A stretch of 64,000 nt of DNA from Pseudomonas sp. efr-133-TYG-5 (GTDB taxonomy: Bacteria > Pseudomonadota > Gammaproteobacteria > Pseudomonadales > Pseudomonadaceae), in assembly GCF_030209175.1 (NCBI RefSeq), contig NZ_JARVSM010000001.1, forward strand, positions 2,356,001 to 2,420,000, in the 5' to 3' direction. Position 1 is the first letter of the stretch. The number at the start of each line of letters is the position of its first letter. Positions 22,927-32,109 of this stretch are shown in pieces. Under the pieces are notes generated by a model. It worked only from the letters and a program-made list of their open reading frames with translations, made no database searches and was not told the origin of the DNA. Made by a program: the position numbers and the translations under genes.

Positions 22927-24051
22927 ATGCGAAATCCGAAACTGACAGCTTTTCTGGCGCCCACTCTGTTAAGCCTGGCGATGTTCGCCGGCGCGACTCA
23001 GGCTGCCGCTCCCCTGCGTCCACCACAGGGCTACTTCGCCGCGGTGGATAAATTCAAGACCGGCGACAACAGCGAAGGCTGCGACGCCATGCCGACGCCC
23101 TACACCGGCCCGCTGCAATTTCGCAGCAAGTACGAAGGCTCGGACAAGGCCCGCGCGACGCTGAACGTGCAGTCGGAAAAAGCTTTCCGCGACACCACCA
23201 AAGACATCACCACGCTGGAACGCGGTACCGCCAAACGCGTGATGCAGTTCATGCGCGACGGTCGCCCGGAACAGCTCGATTGCACGCTCAACTGGCTGAC
23301 CGCATGGGCCCAGGCCGATGCGCTGATGTCGAAGGACTTCAACCACACCGGCAAGTCGATGCGCAAATGGGCGCTGGGCAGCATGGCCTCTTCGTACATT
23401 CGCCTGAAGTTCTCCGACTCGCATCCGCTGGCCCAGCATCAACAGCAAGCGCAGCAGATCGAAGCCTGGTTCAGCAAAATGGCCGACCAGGTGGTCAGCG
23501 ACTGGGACAACCTGCCGCTGGAAAAAACCAACAACCACTCGTACTGGGCCGCCTGGTCGGTGATGGCCACTGCCGTCGCCACCAACCGCCGCGACCTGTT
23601 CGATTGGGCGGTCAAGGAATACAAGGTCGGCGCCAACCAGATCGATGCCGATGGCTTCCTGCCCAACGAACTCAAGCGCCAGCAACGCGCCCTCGCCTAT
23701 CACAACTACGCCCTGCCGCCGCTGGCGATGATCGCCAGTTTTGCCCAGGTCAACGGTGTCGATCTGCGTCAGGAAAACAACGGCGCGCTCAAACGCCTGG
23801 GTGATCGCGTGCTGGCCGGGGTGAAAGACCCGGAGGAATTCGAGAAGAAGAACGGCAAGAAACAGGACATGACGGACCTGAAAGAGGACATGAAATTCGC
23901 CTGGCTCGAACCGTTCTGCACCCTCTACACCTGCTCGGCGGATGTGCTGGAGAAGAAACACGGGATGCAGCCGTTCAAGACCTTCCGCCTCGGCGGCGAC
24001 CTGACCAAGGTCTACGACCCTTCCCATGAAAAGGGCAACAAAGGTTCCTGA
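22927..24051 (+). CDS. algL: Periplasmic alginate lyase AlgL
   Basis: 374-residue lyase that cleaves mannuronate linkages and clears misplaced polymer from the periplasm. Signal peptide [19 protein letters not shown]; the active-site segment NNHSYWAAW places the catalytic His at residue 204. An ATG at 22915 overlaps the algX stop, but 22927 has GAGG 6 nt upstream and is preferred. It is followed by a ~200-bp gap filled by a structured repeat before algI. Confidence 0.94.
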   Translation: MRNPKLTAFLAPTLLSLAMFAGATQAAAPLRPPQGYFAAVDKFKTGDNSEGCDAMPTPYTGPLQFRSKYEGSDKARATLNVQSEKAFRDTTKDITTLERGTAKRVMQFMRDGRPEQLDCTLNWLTAWAQADALMSKDFNHTGKSMRKWALGSMASSYIRLKFSDSHPLAQHQQQAQQIEAWFSKMADQVVSDWDNLPLEKTNNHSYWAAWSVMATAVATNRRDLFDWAVKEYKVGANQIDADGFLPNELKRQQRALAYHNYALPPLAMIASFAQVNGVDLRQENNGALKRLGDRVLAGVKDPEEFEKKNGKKQDMTDLKEDMKFAWLEPFCTLYTCSADVLEKKHGMQPFKTFRLGGDLTKVYDPSHEKGNKGS

Positions 24052-24062
24052 CACTGACCGCT

Positions 24063-24173
24063 GATCGTTCCCACGCTCTGCGTGGGAATGCAGCCCGGGA
24101 CGCTCCGCGTCCCATGCCGAAGCGGACGCAGAGCGTCCATTGAGGCATTCCCACGCAGAGCGTGGGAACGATC
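24063..24173. repeat. Nested palindromic repeat between algL and algI
   Basis: Two 29-bp arms (24063-24091 and 24145-24173) are perfect inverted copies, and each arm is itself a hairpin (TTCCCACGCTCTGCGTGGGAA). The 53-bp middle holds two more hairpins (GGGACGCTCCGCGTCCC and GGACGCAGAGCGTCC). The RNA could fold as a cloverleaf. Sequences of this type recur in the P. fluorescens group. Confidence 0.9.
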
Positions 24174-24250
24174 GTAGCTCTCCAGTTTTCAGCGGGGGGT
24201 TTGGGGGGGCTTTGGCCCTTGACTGTTGGTTCAAACATGGAGAGATCGGG

Positions 24251-25816
24251 ATGGTATTTTCATCCAACGTGTTCCTGTTTCTGTTCTTGCCGATCTTTCT
24301 CGGCTTGTACTACCTGAGCGGGCAACGCTATCGCAACCTGCTGCTGCTGATCGCCAGCTACGTGTTCTACGCGTGGTGGCGGGTGGACTTCCTGGCGCTG
24401 TTCGCCGGCGTCACCCTGTGGAACTACTGGATCGGCCTGAAAGTCGGCGCCGCCGGTGTGCGCAGCAAACCGGCCCAGCGCTGGCTGCTGCTCGGTGTGG
24501 CGGTCGACCTGTGCATCCTCGGCTACTTCAAGTACGCCAATTTCGGCGTCGACAGCATCAACGCGATCATGACCTCGTTCGGCCTGGAGCCGTTCATCCT
24601 GACCCACGTGCTGCTGCCGATCGGTATCTCGTTCTACATCTTCGAATCGATCAGCTACATCATCGATGTGTACCGTGGCGACACCCCGGCCACGCGCAAC
24701 CTGATCGACTTTGCCGCGTTCGTGGCGATCTTCCCGCACCTGATTGCCGGCCCGGTCCTGCGTTTCCGCGACCTCGCCGACCAGTTCAACAACCGCACCC
24801 ACACCCTCGACAAGTTCTCCGAGGGCTGCACGCGGTTCATGCAGGGTTTCATCAAGAAGGTGTTCATCGCCGACACCCTCGCCGTCGTGGCCGACCACTG
24901 CTTCGCCCTGCAGAATCCGACCACGGGGGATGCCTGGCTCGGCGCGCTGGCCTACACCGCGCAGTTGTATTTCGACTTCTCCGGCTACAGCGACATGGCC
25001 ATCGGTCTGGGCCTGATGATGGGTTTCCGCTTCATGGAAAACTTCAAGCAGCCGTACATCAGCCAGTCGATCACCGAGTTCTGGCGGCGCTGGCACATCA
25101 GCCTGTCGACCTGGCTGCGTGACTACCTGTACATCACCCTCGGCGGTAACCGCAAAGGCACGCTGATGACCTATCGCAACCTGTTCCTGACCATGCTCCT
25201 GGGTGGTCTGTGGCACGGCGCGAACATCACTTACATCGTCTGGGGTGCCTGGCACGGCATGTGGCTGGCGATCGAGAAAATGCTCGGCATCAACACCTCG
25301 CCGCGCCGCCTCAACCCGATCCGCTGGGCGCTGACCTTCCTGCTGGTGGTCATGGGCTGGGTGATCTTCCGTGCCGAGAACCTGCACGTCGCCGGGCGCA
25401 TGTACGGCGCAATGTTCAGCTTCGGCGACTGGTCGCTGTCGGAACTCAACCGCGCCAGCCTCACCGGTCTGCAAGTGGCCACCCTGGTAGTGGCGTACGC
25501 CACGCTGGCCTTCTTCGGTCTGCGTGATCTGTACACCAACCAGGCCCCGGTCAAGAGCAAACCTGCGGTCAACGTCGAAAGCGACGGCCCTGCAGGCGCT
25601 CAACCAGGCCTGATCAAGGCAGCGCCTGGCGAAAACCCGGCGAGCATCCACGAGCCTGGCTACACCGTCGGCGTCGAAGCCCAGGTGCAACCGGCGTACT
25701 GGACGGCGGACTGGTCGCGCTACGTGATGCGCGGCCTGATTCTGCTGCTGTTCATCGCCTCGATTCTCAAACTCTCGGCGCAAAGCTTCTCGCCGTTCCT
25801 TTACTTCCAGTTCTGA
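24251..25816 (+). CDS. algI: Alginate O-acetyltransferase membrane protein AlgI (MBOAT)
   Basis: 521-residue polytopic inner-membrane MBOAT protein thought to pass acetyl groups from a cytoplasmic donor to AlgJ/AlgX. The conserved His in GGLWHGANIT is residue 322, as in P. aeruginosa. GGAGAG lies 6 nt before the ATG at 24251; frame-open codons further upstream are derived from the intergenic repeat and are rejected. The last ~90 residues before the final helix are a less conserved soluble stretch. algJ follows after 10 bp. Confidence 0.94.
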   Translation: MVFSSNVFLFLFLPIFLGLYYLSGQRYRNLLLLIASYVFYAWWRVDFLALFAGVTLWNYWIGLKVGAAGVRSKPAQRWLLLGVAVDLCILGYFKYANFGVDSINAIMTSFGLEPFILTHVLLPIGISFYIFESISYIIDVYRGDTPATRNLIDFAAFVAIFPHLIAGPVLRFRDLADQFNNRTHTLDKFSEGCTRFMQGFIKKVFIADTLAVVADHCFALQNPTTGDAWLGALAYTAQLYFDFSGYSDMAIGLGLMMGFRFMENFKQPYISQSITEFWRRWHISLSTWLRDYLYITLGGNRKGTLMTYRNLFLTMLLGGLWHGANITYIVWGAWHGMWLAIEKMLGINTSPRRLNPIRWALTFLLVVMGWVIFRAENLHVAGRMYGAMFSFGDWSLSELNRASLTGLQVATLVVAYATLAFFGLRDLYTNQAPVKSKPAVNVESDGPAGAQPGLIKAAPGENPASIHEPGYTVGVEAQVQPAYWTADWSRYVMRGLILLLFIASILKLSAQSFSPFLYFQF

Positions 25817-25826
25817 GGGATCTGCC

Positions 25827-26999
25827 ATGACCCGCTCATTACGCATCCTCTACATCGCCCTGTTCCTGGTGACCCTGCTGGTGCTCGGTCTGTGGTCGGT
25901 GCGCAGCTTCTTCGGCTTCAGCACCAACGCCGACGCCACCGTGCTCAACGGGCGCTGGACCAAAGCCGTGGAAACCCACTACGACGACGAGTTCCCGATC
26001 AAGCGCCTGGGCACCAACCTCTGGGCCGCGCTGGATTTCAAACTGTTCAACGAAGGGCGTCCGGGCGTGGTGCTCGGTCGCGATCAATGGCTGTACAGCG
26101 ACGAGGAATTCAACCCGATCGTCAACGAAGAGCTCAACCTGCAAGGCAACTACGCGCTGGTCGAAGGCGTGCGCCAGACCCTCAAGGAGAAAGGCGTGAA
26201 ACTGGTGATGGCGATCGTCCCGGCCAAGGCGCGCCTGTACCCCGAACACCTCGGTGAAGTGAAACCGGCGAGCATCCACGCCAACCTCTACCAGGACTTC
26301 CACGCCCGTGTCGCGGCCGACAGGATCCTCGCCCCCGACCTGCTCGGCCCGCTGCAACAGGCCAAGCAGAACGGTCAGCAAGTGTTCCTGCGCACCGACA
26401 CCCACTGGACTCCGGAAGGTGCCGAGATCGCTGCCAACACCCTGGCGAAAACCATTGCCGACAAATTCCCGCTCAGCGGCGAGCCGCAGCGTTTTGTCAC
26501 CACGCCGGCGGAGAAAGTCACGCACAAGGGCGACCTGCGTCTGTTCCTGCCACTGGATCCGCTGTTCGAAAACCTGATGCCGGCGCAGGAGCCGCTGCAG
26601 AAACGCAACACCGTGGCCGCCGAGCAGCCTGCCGGTGACGACGCTCTGTTCGCCAACAGCGAAGTGCCGGTCGCGCTGATCGGTACCAGCTACAGCGCCA
26701 ACCCCAACTGGAACTTCGTCGGTGCGCTCAAACAAGCGCTGCACAGCGACGTCGTCAACTACGCCGAAGACGGTCACGGCCCGATCCTGCCGATGCTCAG
26801 CTACCTGAAAAGCGATGACTTCAAGAACAGCCCGCCGCAGGTGCTGATCTGGGAGTTTCCTGAACGATATCTGCCTGTGAACAACGAAATCGGCGACGCC
26901 GACCCGCAGTGGGTCGCAGAGCTCAAACAAGCCGGTGCTCGCCAACAAAACGTAGCCATCAACACTAAATCCGAGACGCCCGATCGGGCGCAAAACTGA
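25827..26999 (+). CDS. algJ: Alginate O-acetylation protein AlgJ
   Basis: 390-residue periplasmic SGNH-like protein tethered by an N-terminal signal anchor (ILYIALFLVTLLVLGLWSV). It is related to the N-terminal half of AlgX and relays acetyl groups. Asp191 and His193 (TDTHWTPEG) and Ser288 (GTSYSANPNWN) form the expected active site. algF follows after 15 bp. Confidence 0.94.
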   Translation: MTRSLRILYIALFLVTLLVLGLWSVRSFFGFSTNADATVLNGRWTKAVETHYDDEFPIKRLGTNLWAALDFKLFNEGRPGVVLGRDQWLYSDEEFNPIVNEELNLQGNYALVEGVRQTLKEKGVKLVMAIVPAKARLYPEHLGEVKPASIHANLYQDFHARVAADRILAPDLLGPLQQAKQNGQQVFLRTDTHWTPEGAEIAANTLAKTIADKFPLSGEPQRFVTTPAEKVTHKGDLRLFLPLDPLFENLMPAQEPLQKRNTVAAEQPAGDDALFANSEVPVALIGTSYSANPNWNFVGALKQALHSDVVNYAEDGHGPILPMLSYLKSDDFKNSPPQVLIWEFPERYLPVNNEIGDADPQWVAELKQAGARQQNVAINTKSETPDRAQN

Positions 27000-27014
27000 A
27001 AGAGAGGTAACACC

Positions 27015-27671
27015 ATGACTTTCACTACTACTCCTCGTCGTCTCGCTAAAAGCTTCGCACTGGTCGCTGGCCTCAGCGTGCTGTCCGTGCCTGCATTTGC
27101 CGGTGGCGACGCCGCGCTGTACGGCCCGACCGCCCCGAAAGGCTCGACCTTCGTGCGCGTTTACAACGCCAGCAATGCCGAAGTCAGCGCCACCGTCGGC
27201 AGCACCAACCTCAGCGACGTTGCGCCACTGGCCAGCAGCGACTTCAGCTTCATGCCGGGCGGCGACTACAGCGCCAAGATCGGCAGCCAGACCCTGCCGG
27301 TGAAACTCGCCGGTGACCACTATTACACCCTGGTCAACAACGCTTCCGGCGCGCCGCAGCTGATCGAAGAACCGCCGTTCAAGAACAAGCAGAAATCCCT
27401 GGTGCGCGTGCAGAACCTCAGCGACAAGCCGCTGACCCTGAAAACCGCCGACGGCAAGACCGAAGTGGTGCCGAACGTCGCGGCCAAGGGCCGTGGCGAG
27501 CGCGAAATCAACCCGGTGAAAGTCAGCCTGGCGCTGTACGAAGGTGACAAGAAAGTCGGCGACGTGAAACCGGTCGCGCTGGAGCGTGGTGAGGCAGCAG
27601 TGCTGTACGTCACCGGCAACGGCAGCAACCTGTCGCCAGTCTGGGTGAAACGCCCGGTGTCGACCCGCTAA
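27015..27671 (+). CDS. algF: Alginate O-acetylation protein AlgF
   Basis: 218-residue periplasmic protein needed for alginate acetylation, probably as an adaptor between AlgI/AlgJ and AlgX. Signal peptide LAKSFALVAGLSVLSVPAFAG. The mature protein consists of two beta-rich halves. AGAGAGG precedes the start. After it comes a GCTGCAAG hairpin repeat and then algA. Confidence 0.92.
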   Translation: MTFTTTPRRLAKSFALVAGLSVLSVPAFAGGDAALYGPTAPKGSTFVRVYNASNAEVSATVGSTNLSDVAPLASSDFSFMPGGDYSAKIGSQTLPVKLAGDHYYTLVNNASGAPQLIEEPPFKNKQKSLVRVQNLSDKPLTLKTADGKTEVVPNVAAKGRGEREINPVKVSLALYEGDKKVGDVKPVALERGEAAVLYVTGNGSNLSPVWVKRPVSTR

Positions 27672-27674
27672 TCG

Positions 27675-27748
27675 CTCGAGCTATCAGCTACAAGCCTCAA
27701 GCTGCAAGTAAGTGCTTCCAACTCGCCGCTTGCAGCTTGCAGCTCTCA
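27675..27748. repeat. GCTGCAAG-type palindromic repeat between algF and algA
   Basis: AAGCTGCAAG pairs with CTTGCAGCTT about 20 nt later, and further CAAGC/GCTTG pairs extend it. It belongs to the same family as the repeat between algD and alg8. Confidence 0.75.
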
Positions 27749-27772
27749 ACTGCATTTTAAGGAGTAAACAAT

Positions 27773-29224
27773 ATGATTCCGGTGATCTTGTCAGGTGGTA
27801 GCGGTTCTCGTCTCTGGCCGCTGTCGCGTAAGCAATTCCCTAAACAATTCCTGGCCCTGACCGGTGAACACACACTGTTCCAGCAAACCCTGGAACGCCT
27901 GGTGTTCGAAGGCATGGACACGCCGATCGTGGTCTGCAACAAGGATCACCGTTTCATCGTCAACGAGCAGTTGGCCAGCCGCAATCTGGATTGCCAGCGC
28001 ATCCTGATGGAGCCGTTCGGCCGCAACACCGCGCCGGCGGTGGCGCTGACCGCGATGATGCTGGTCAATGAAGGCCGCGACGAGCTGATGCTGGTGCTGC
28101 CGGCCGACCACGTGCTGGAAGACCAGAAAGCCCTGCAACGTGCCCTCGCCCTGGCCACCGTCGCCGCCGAAAACGGCGAGATGGTGCTGTTCGGCGTGCC
28201 GGCGACCAAACCGGAAACCGGCTATGGCTACATCAAGTCGGCCAACGATTCGCTGCTGCCCGAAGGCGTCAGCCGCGTCTCGCACTTCGTCGAAAAACCT
28301 GACGTCAAACGCGCCACCGAATACGTCGAGTCCGGCGGCTACTACTGGAACAGCGGCATGTTCCTGTTCCGCGCCAGCCGTTTCCTCGAAGAGCTGAAAA
28401 AGCACGATCCGGACATCTACGACACCTGCCTGCTGACCCTCGAGCGCAGCCAGCAGGACGCCGACACCGTGACGCTGGACGAAGCCACCTTCGCCTGCTG
28501 CCCGGACAACTCCATCGACTACTCGGTGATGGAAAAGACCCAGCGCGCCTGCGTGGTGCCGCTGACCGCCGGCTGGAGCGATGTCGGTTGCTGGTCGTCG
28601 CTGTGGGAAGTCAACGAGAAAGACGCCAACGGCAACGTCAGCAAGGGCGACGTGGTGATCCAGGACAGCAAGAACTGCATGATCCACGGCAACGGCAAAC
28701 TGGTGTCGGTGATCGGCCTGGAAAACATCGTCGTGGTGGAAACCAAGGACGCCATGATGATCGCCCACAAGGACAAGGTTCAGGGCGTCAAGCAGATGGT
28801 CAACACCCTCAACGAACAGGGCCGCAGCGAAACCCAGAACCACTGCGAGGTCTATCGTCCGTGGGGTTCCTACGATTCGGTTGACATGGGCGGACGCTTC
28901 CAGGTCAAGCACATCTCGGTGAAGCCAGGCGCCTGCCTGTCGCTGCAGATGCACCACCACCGCGCCGAGCACTGGATCGTGGTCAGCGGCACCGCTGAAG
29001 TGACCTGCGACGACAACGTGTTCCTGCTCTGCGAGAACCAGTCGACCTACATCCCGATCGCCTCGGTGCATCGCCTGCGCAACCCGGGCAAGATCCCGCT
29101 GGAAATCATCGAAGTGCAATCGGGCAGCTACCTCGGCGAGGACGATATCGAGCGCTTCGAAGACATCTACGGTCGCTCCACTCCGGTCGAGCGTGGCGTG
29201 TCGGTGAAAACCATCGCCCAGTGA
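27773..29224 (+). CDS. algA: Phosphomannose isomerase / GDP-mannose pyrophosphorylase AlgA
   Basis: 483-residue bifunctional enzyme supplying GDP-mannose to AlgD. The N-terminal pyrophosphorylase has GGSGSRLWPLSRKQFPKQF and the FVEKPD motif; the C-terminal cupin isomerase has the metal site QMHHHRAEHW. AAGGAG precedes the ATG. It is the last gene of the alginate operon and is followed by a strong terminator shared with the convergent toxin gene. Confidence 0.96.
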   Translation: MIPVILSGGSGSRLWPLSRKQFPKQFLALTGEHTLFQQTLERLVFEGMDTPIVVCNKDHRFIVNEQLASRNLDCQRILMEPFGRNTAPAVALTAMMLVNEGRDELMLVLPADHVLEDQKALQRALALATVAAENGEMVLFGVPATKPETGYGYIKSANDSLLPEGVSRVSHFVEKPDVKRATEYVESGGYYWNSGMFLFRASRFLEELKKHDPDIYDTCLLTLERSQQDADTVTLDEATFACCPDNSIDYSVMEKTQRACVVPLTAGWSDVGCWSSLWEVNEKDANGNVSKGDVVIQDSKNCMIHGNGKLVSVIGLENIVVVETKDAMMIAHKDKVQGVKQMVNTLNEQGRSETQNHCEVYRPWGSYDSVDMGGRFQVKHISVKPGACLSLQMHHHRAEHWIVVSGTAEVTCDDNVFLLCENQSTYIPIASVHRLRNPGKIPLEIIEVQSGSYLGEDDIERFEDIYGRSTPVERGVSVKTIAQ

Positions 29225-29241
29225 TCGCCCGCTAGGGCAAG

Positions 29242-29302
29242 AAGCCCCCGTCCAGCCCGCTGCGTTCCCCATCCGCAGTGGTTTGGGCGGGGGCTTTTTT
29301 TA
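29242..29302. terminator. Terminator of the alginate operon, shared with the convergent RHS gene
   Basis: AAGCCCCCGtCCAgCC pairs with GGttTGGgCGGGGGCTT and is followed by seven Ts on the plus strand. The TAA stop of the RHS gene on the minus strand lies in the same T/A tract, so the hairpin also sits just after that gene's end. Confidence 0.88.
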
Positions 29303-31990
29303 TCGGTTGGCGACGAGCCGGGCGTCGAATTTCCTGGCGATTCGCGCCGAGCGCGGATTGACCGCGTCGGTGCGGATTCTGTGCACCTGCGTGCCTTTCG
29401 CCACTGCCTTGACCGAGTGCACGGTGAGGAACGTGCCGACGCCACGCAGCAACGGCAGGGGAGCCCCGTCGGCATTGGCCAGGCGCCCGCCTGGCTGAGT
29501 CTGCGGGTGCACCACCACTTGCACCACGTCCACCTCGGTCTTGCCCTTCTCGGTAAACGTGTTCAACTCCGACAGGCCATAGATCTGCCGCTGCTCGGGC
29601 AGCATGAATTTGTCGGCCTTGTTCATCACCGCGAAGAAGCGCCGCTCGACGACGAAGTCTGGGTGGCGGTTTTCCGGGTCGATGCTGCTGTCGTCAAAGA
29701 ACTTGTCGTTGGCACTGCGCAACATGTACCCGGCAATGTTCGCCCCCAGGGCGAAGTTCGACGGTTGCCCGGCCACCCGCGGCGCCGACTCTTCGCGGGC
29801 CAGTTGCTTGTAGCGCTGGCGGTAATGTCGCAGCGCCTGCTTCAACTCGTCGCCGCCCACCAGGTAGTCGCTGAACCCGCCCACTTCCACCACCTCGAAG
29901 TCGTTGACCTCCTTGAACTTGCCCGTGGCTTCGCGGAACACCGCGATCCGGCTGGCGAGCGTGGCCGCCAGGAACTTCAGGCGATTCTTCAGGCCGACCT
30001 CGATCTCGTACTTGCCGGTTTTCTCCAGGCCATGGGCGTCGTGAAACGTCAGCGGGTTGTTGCCGACCATGGCGTACAGGTTCGGCCCGTCGACGAACCC
30101 CGCCGGGTCGGCACTGGCCCAGCGTTGCAGCCAGGGGATGTAGTAGCGCAAGCCGAAGTCGCAAAGTCCGGAGGCATCGCGCTCCTTGCCCGAATAGCGC
30201 AGGGTCTTGTCATTCAGCTCGGCGCCGTCGGCGGCGGTCTGGTACGCCGTTTCGCCGAACGGGTAATAGTTTTCCCGGGTGAGCAGGCGGCCGTCGCCCG
30301 CCAGTTCCAGGCACACCGAACGCAGATCATCGCAGAGGCTGTAGCGCAGCTGATCGTTACCGCCCGATGGCGGCGGACTGTCCCAGTGCAGGAGCCGAAT
30401 GCGGTTCAGCCCACCCTCGACGTTGACCACTTGCAGGCGTTCGCCGCTGCCACTGTCGCTGCGTAATTCCAGCCCCGGCAGATAACGCACCTCGGCCACC
30501 ACTCGGCGCGTGCACGTGTGCAACGAGCGAATCTTGCGCACGCGCTGGCCGCTGGCGTCGTAGAGATAAACCTCGTCGTCATTGTCGGCCGACGCACGCT
30601 CCACCGGGCTCAGCGATTGCAGCTGATTGCGCGGATTCCACTGCAGCCGCCGGCCCGCATCGAGCGCGAGCAGATTGCCGTTGCCGTCGAACGCGGCAGC
30701 GATCTGCGCTTCGTCGGGCGGCGTCGTGTCGTAGGGCACGGCGCGATTGCTGTAACGGGCGACCTGCAGCGTGCGCCCATGGCGCTGGGCACCGAAGTGA
30801 ATCAGTCGCACCAGGTTACCGCCGGCATCGTACTCATAGTGCTGCCGGTAGTTGCTCAGCGCCGCTGCATCGACATGACCATGCGGCCCCTTGCCGAGAC
30901 TGCCCGCCTCCCAACCCGTCGCCTCGCGCAACTGATAGAGACTGTCGTAGCTGAAGCGGCTGACCGGGTCGATCCGCTGGTTGGCGAAATGGCGCACTGG
31001 CAGCGCCTGGTCTTCGATGCTGAGCACGTTGCCCATGGCGTCGTACTGGTACAGCAGCTGTTGCAGCACGCGACCGTCGGCATCCACGGCGCGGCGCCGA
31101 CTCAGGCGACCGTCCTCGGGCCGGTAGATCAGGCAGGTCTGCACGCCGTTGCCGGCCGTCTCACGCTCGATATTGCCCTGGGCGTTGTAGGCGATGGCGC
31201 TGACCAGGGTCTGCTCGCCGGGCTGATCGGTGAGCTGCAGATGCTGCTCGCGCAGGCGGCCGTCGCACGTCAGCCGGAACCTGTGGCGGTTGCCGCTGGC
31301 ATCGGTCTGCACCAGCACATCGCCCAATGCGCCGACGAGCCAACGAGACGTCGCCCCGGCGCCTGGCTCGAGCAACGCCTGCCGCGCCTCCACCGCTTCC
31401 GGCCAGTCGGGCGTCGTCGGCTCGCGGGTGAAGTATCGGGTGTCCTCGCTGCACCGGCCGCCCAAGGCAAAGCGCGCGTACAGCACGCTGCCGGCCGGGT
31501 GGTCATGGCGGATCAACCGGGCAAACTGATTAGACCCTGCATCGCCCGCGCCGGGATGGCCGTAGGTCATCCGCTCGACGCAACGCCGGGGCTCACCCGC
31601 CGCGGTTTCGTCGATCGCCAGCGGGCGCCGCAAGGCGTCGTAGGTGAACGCGCGACAAGTGCCACGACTGTCCCAGACTGTTGCCGGTTGCGCATCGGGG
31701 CCCACCAGTTCGAGGCGTGTCCCGCCATCCACGCTGTCGCTGCGGATCAGCTGCGCGCCCAGCGTGAACACCTGGCTCAGGTTGGCCGGGGTCAGCGGAT
31801 CGAGTGCTTGCTGCGCCCACAGGCGCGGGTCCCATTGCTGACGCGCCCGCCCCGACGCATCGCGCAGCGTGCGGTTGATCCGGGTCGCGGCCGGCGCATC
31901 GGCCGCGGCACGCCAATAGTCGACCGTGCGCAATGGCAAGCCGCGCGGATCGACCACCGAAACCTTTGGCGTGTGGCTGTGTACACCCAT
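29300..31990 (-). CDS. TccC-like RHS toxin with unrecognised C-terminal domain
   Basis: 896 residues. The opening (TPKVSVVDPRGLPLRTVDYWR, then WDPRLWAQQ) and the RHS/YD repeats match the TcC (TccC) component of insecticidal Tc toxins. TcC forms half of the hollow cocoon that holds a toxic C-terminal peptide. The core ends in RYSGKERDASGL...WASADPAGFVDGPNLYAMVGNNPLTF, the self-cleaving aspartyl protease region. Residues ~655-896 are the variable effector, rich in charged helices (RHYRQRYKQL) and ending in a basic tail; I do not recognise it. GGGAG precedes the ATG. It lies 119 bp downstream of a paralogue. No TcA or TcB gene is in the window. Confidence 0.85.
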   Translation of the reverse strand: MGVHSHTPKVSVVDPRGLPLRTVDYWRAAADAPAATRINRTLRDASGRARQQWDPRLWAQQALDPLTPANLSQVFTLGAQLIRSDSVDGGTRLELVGPDAQPATVWDSRGTCRAFTYDALRRPLAIDETAAGEPRRCVERMTYGHPGAGDAGSNQFARLIRHDHPAGSVLYARFALGGRCSEDTRYFTREPTTPDWPEAVEARQALLEPGAGATSRWLVGALGDVLVQTDASGNRHRFRLTCDGRLREQHLQLTDQPGEQTLVSAIAYNAQGNIERETAGNGVQTCLIYRPEDGRLSRRRAVDADGRVLQQLLYQYDAMGNVLSIEDQALPVRHFANQRIDPVSRFSYDSLYQLREATGWEAGSLGKGPHGHVDAAALSNYRQHYEYDAGGNLVRLIHFGAQRHGRTLQVARYSNRAVPYDTTPPDEAQIAAAFDGNGNLLALDAGRRLQWNPRNQLQSLSPVERASADNDDEVYLYDASGQRVRKIRSLHTCTRRVVAEVRYLPGLELRSDSGSGERLQVVNVEGGLNRIRLLHWDSPPPSGGNDQLRYSLCDDLRSVCLELAGDGRLLTRENYYPFGETAYQTAADGAELNDKTLRYSGKERDASGLCDFGLRYYIPWLQRWASADPAGFVDGPNLYAMVGNNPLTFHDAHGLEKTGKYEIEVGLKNRLKFLAATLASRIAVFREATGKFKEVNDFEVVEVGGFSDYLVGGDELKQALRHYRQRYKQLAREESAPRVAGQPSNFALGANIAGYMLRSANDKFFDDSSIDPENRHPDFVVERRFFAVMNKADKFMLPEQRQIYGLSELNTFTEKGKTEVDVVQVVVHPQTQPGGRLANADGAPLPLLRGVGTFLTVHSVKAVAKGTQVHRIRTDAVNPRSARIARKFDARLVANR

Positions 31991-32076
31991 GGCACGTGCT
32001 CCCAGGCGATCGGCATCCTTTCTGCCCGCGATCCGGGCAGCCGGGCGATGACCCGGCTAGCGGCACAAACGGCAGG

Positions 32077-32104
32077 CCCGACCAGCGTGCCGGCGCTGGT
32101 CGGG
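32077..32104. terminator. Perfect 11-bp hairpin between the two RHS genes
   Basis: CCCGACCAGCG and CGCTGGTCGGG with a 6-nt loop, just after the stop of the upstream RHS gene on the minus strand. There is no T-tract, so partial attenuation or mRNA protection is more likely than full termination. Confidence 0.6.
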
Positions 32105-32109
32105 AGCGC

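Noticed and set aside
24260-25846. Minus-strand frame opposite algI
   Set aside because: Antisense shadow without hydrophobic or domain structure; algI is conserved with the catalytic His.
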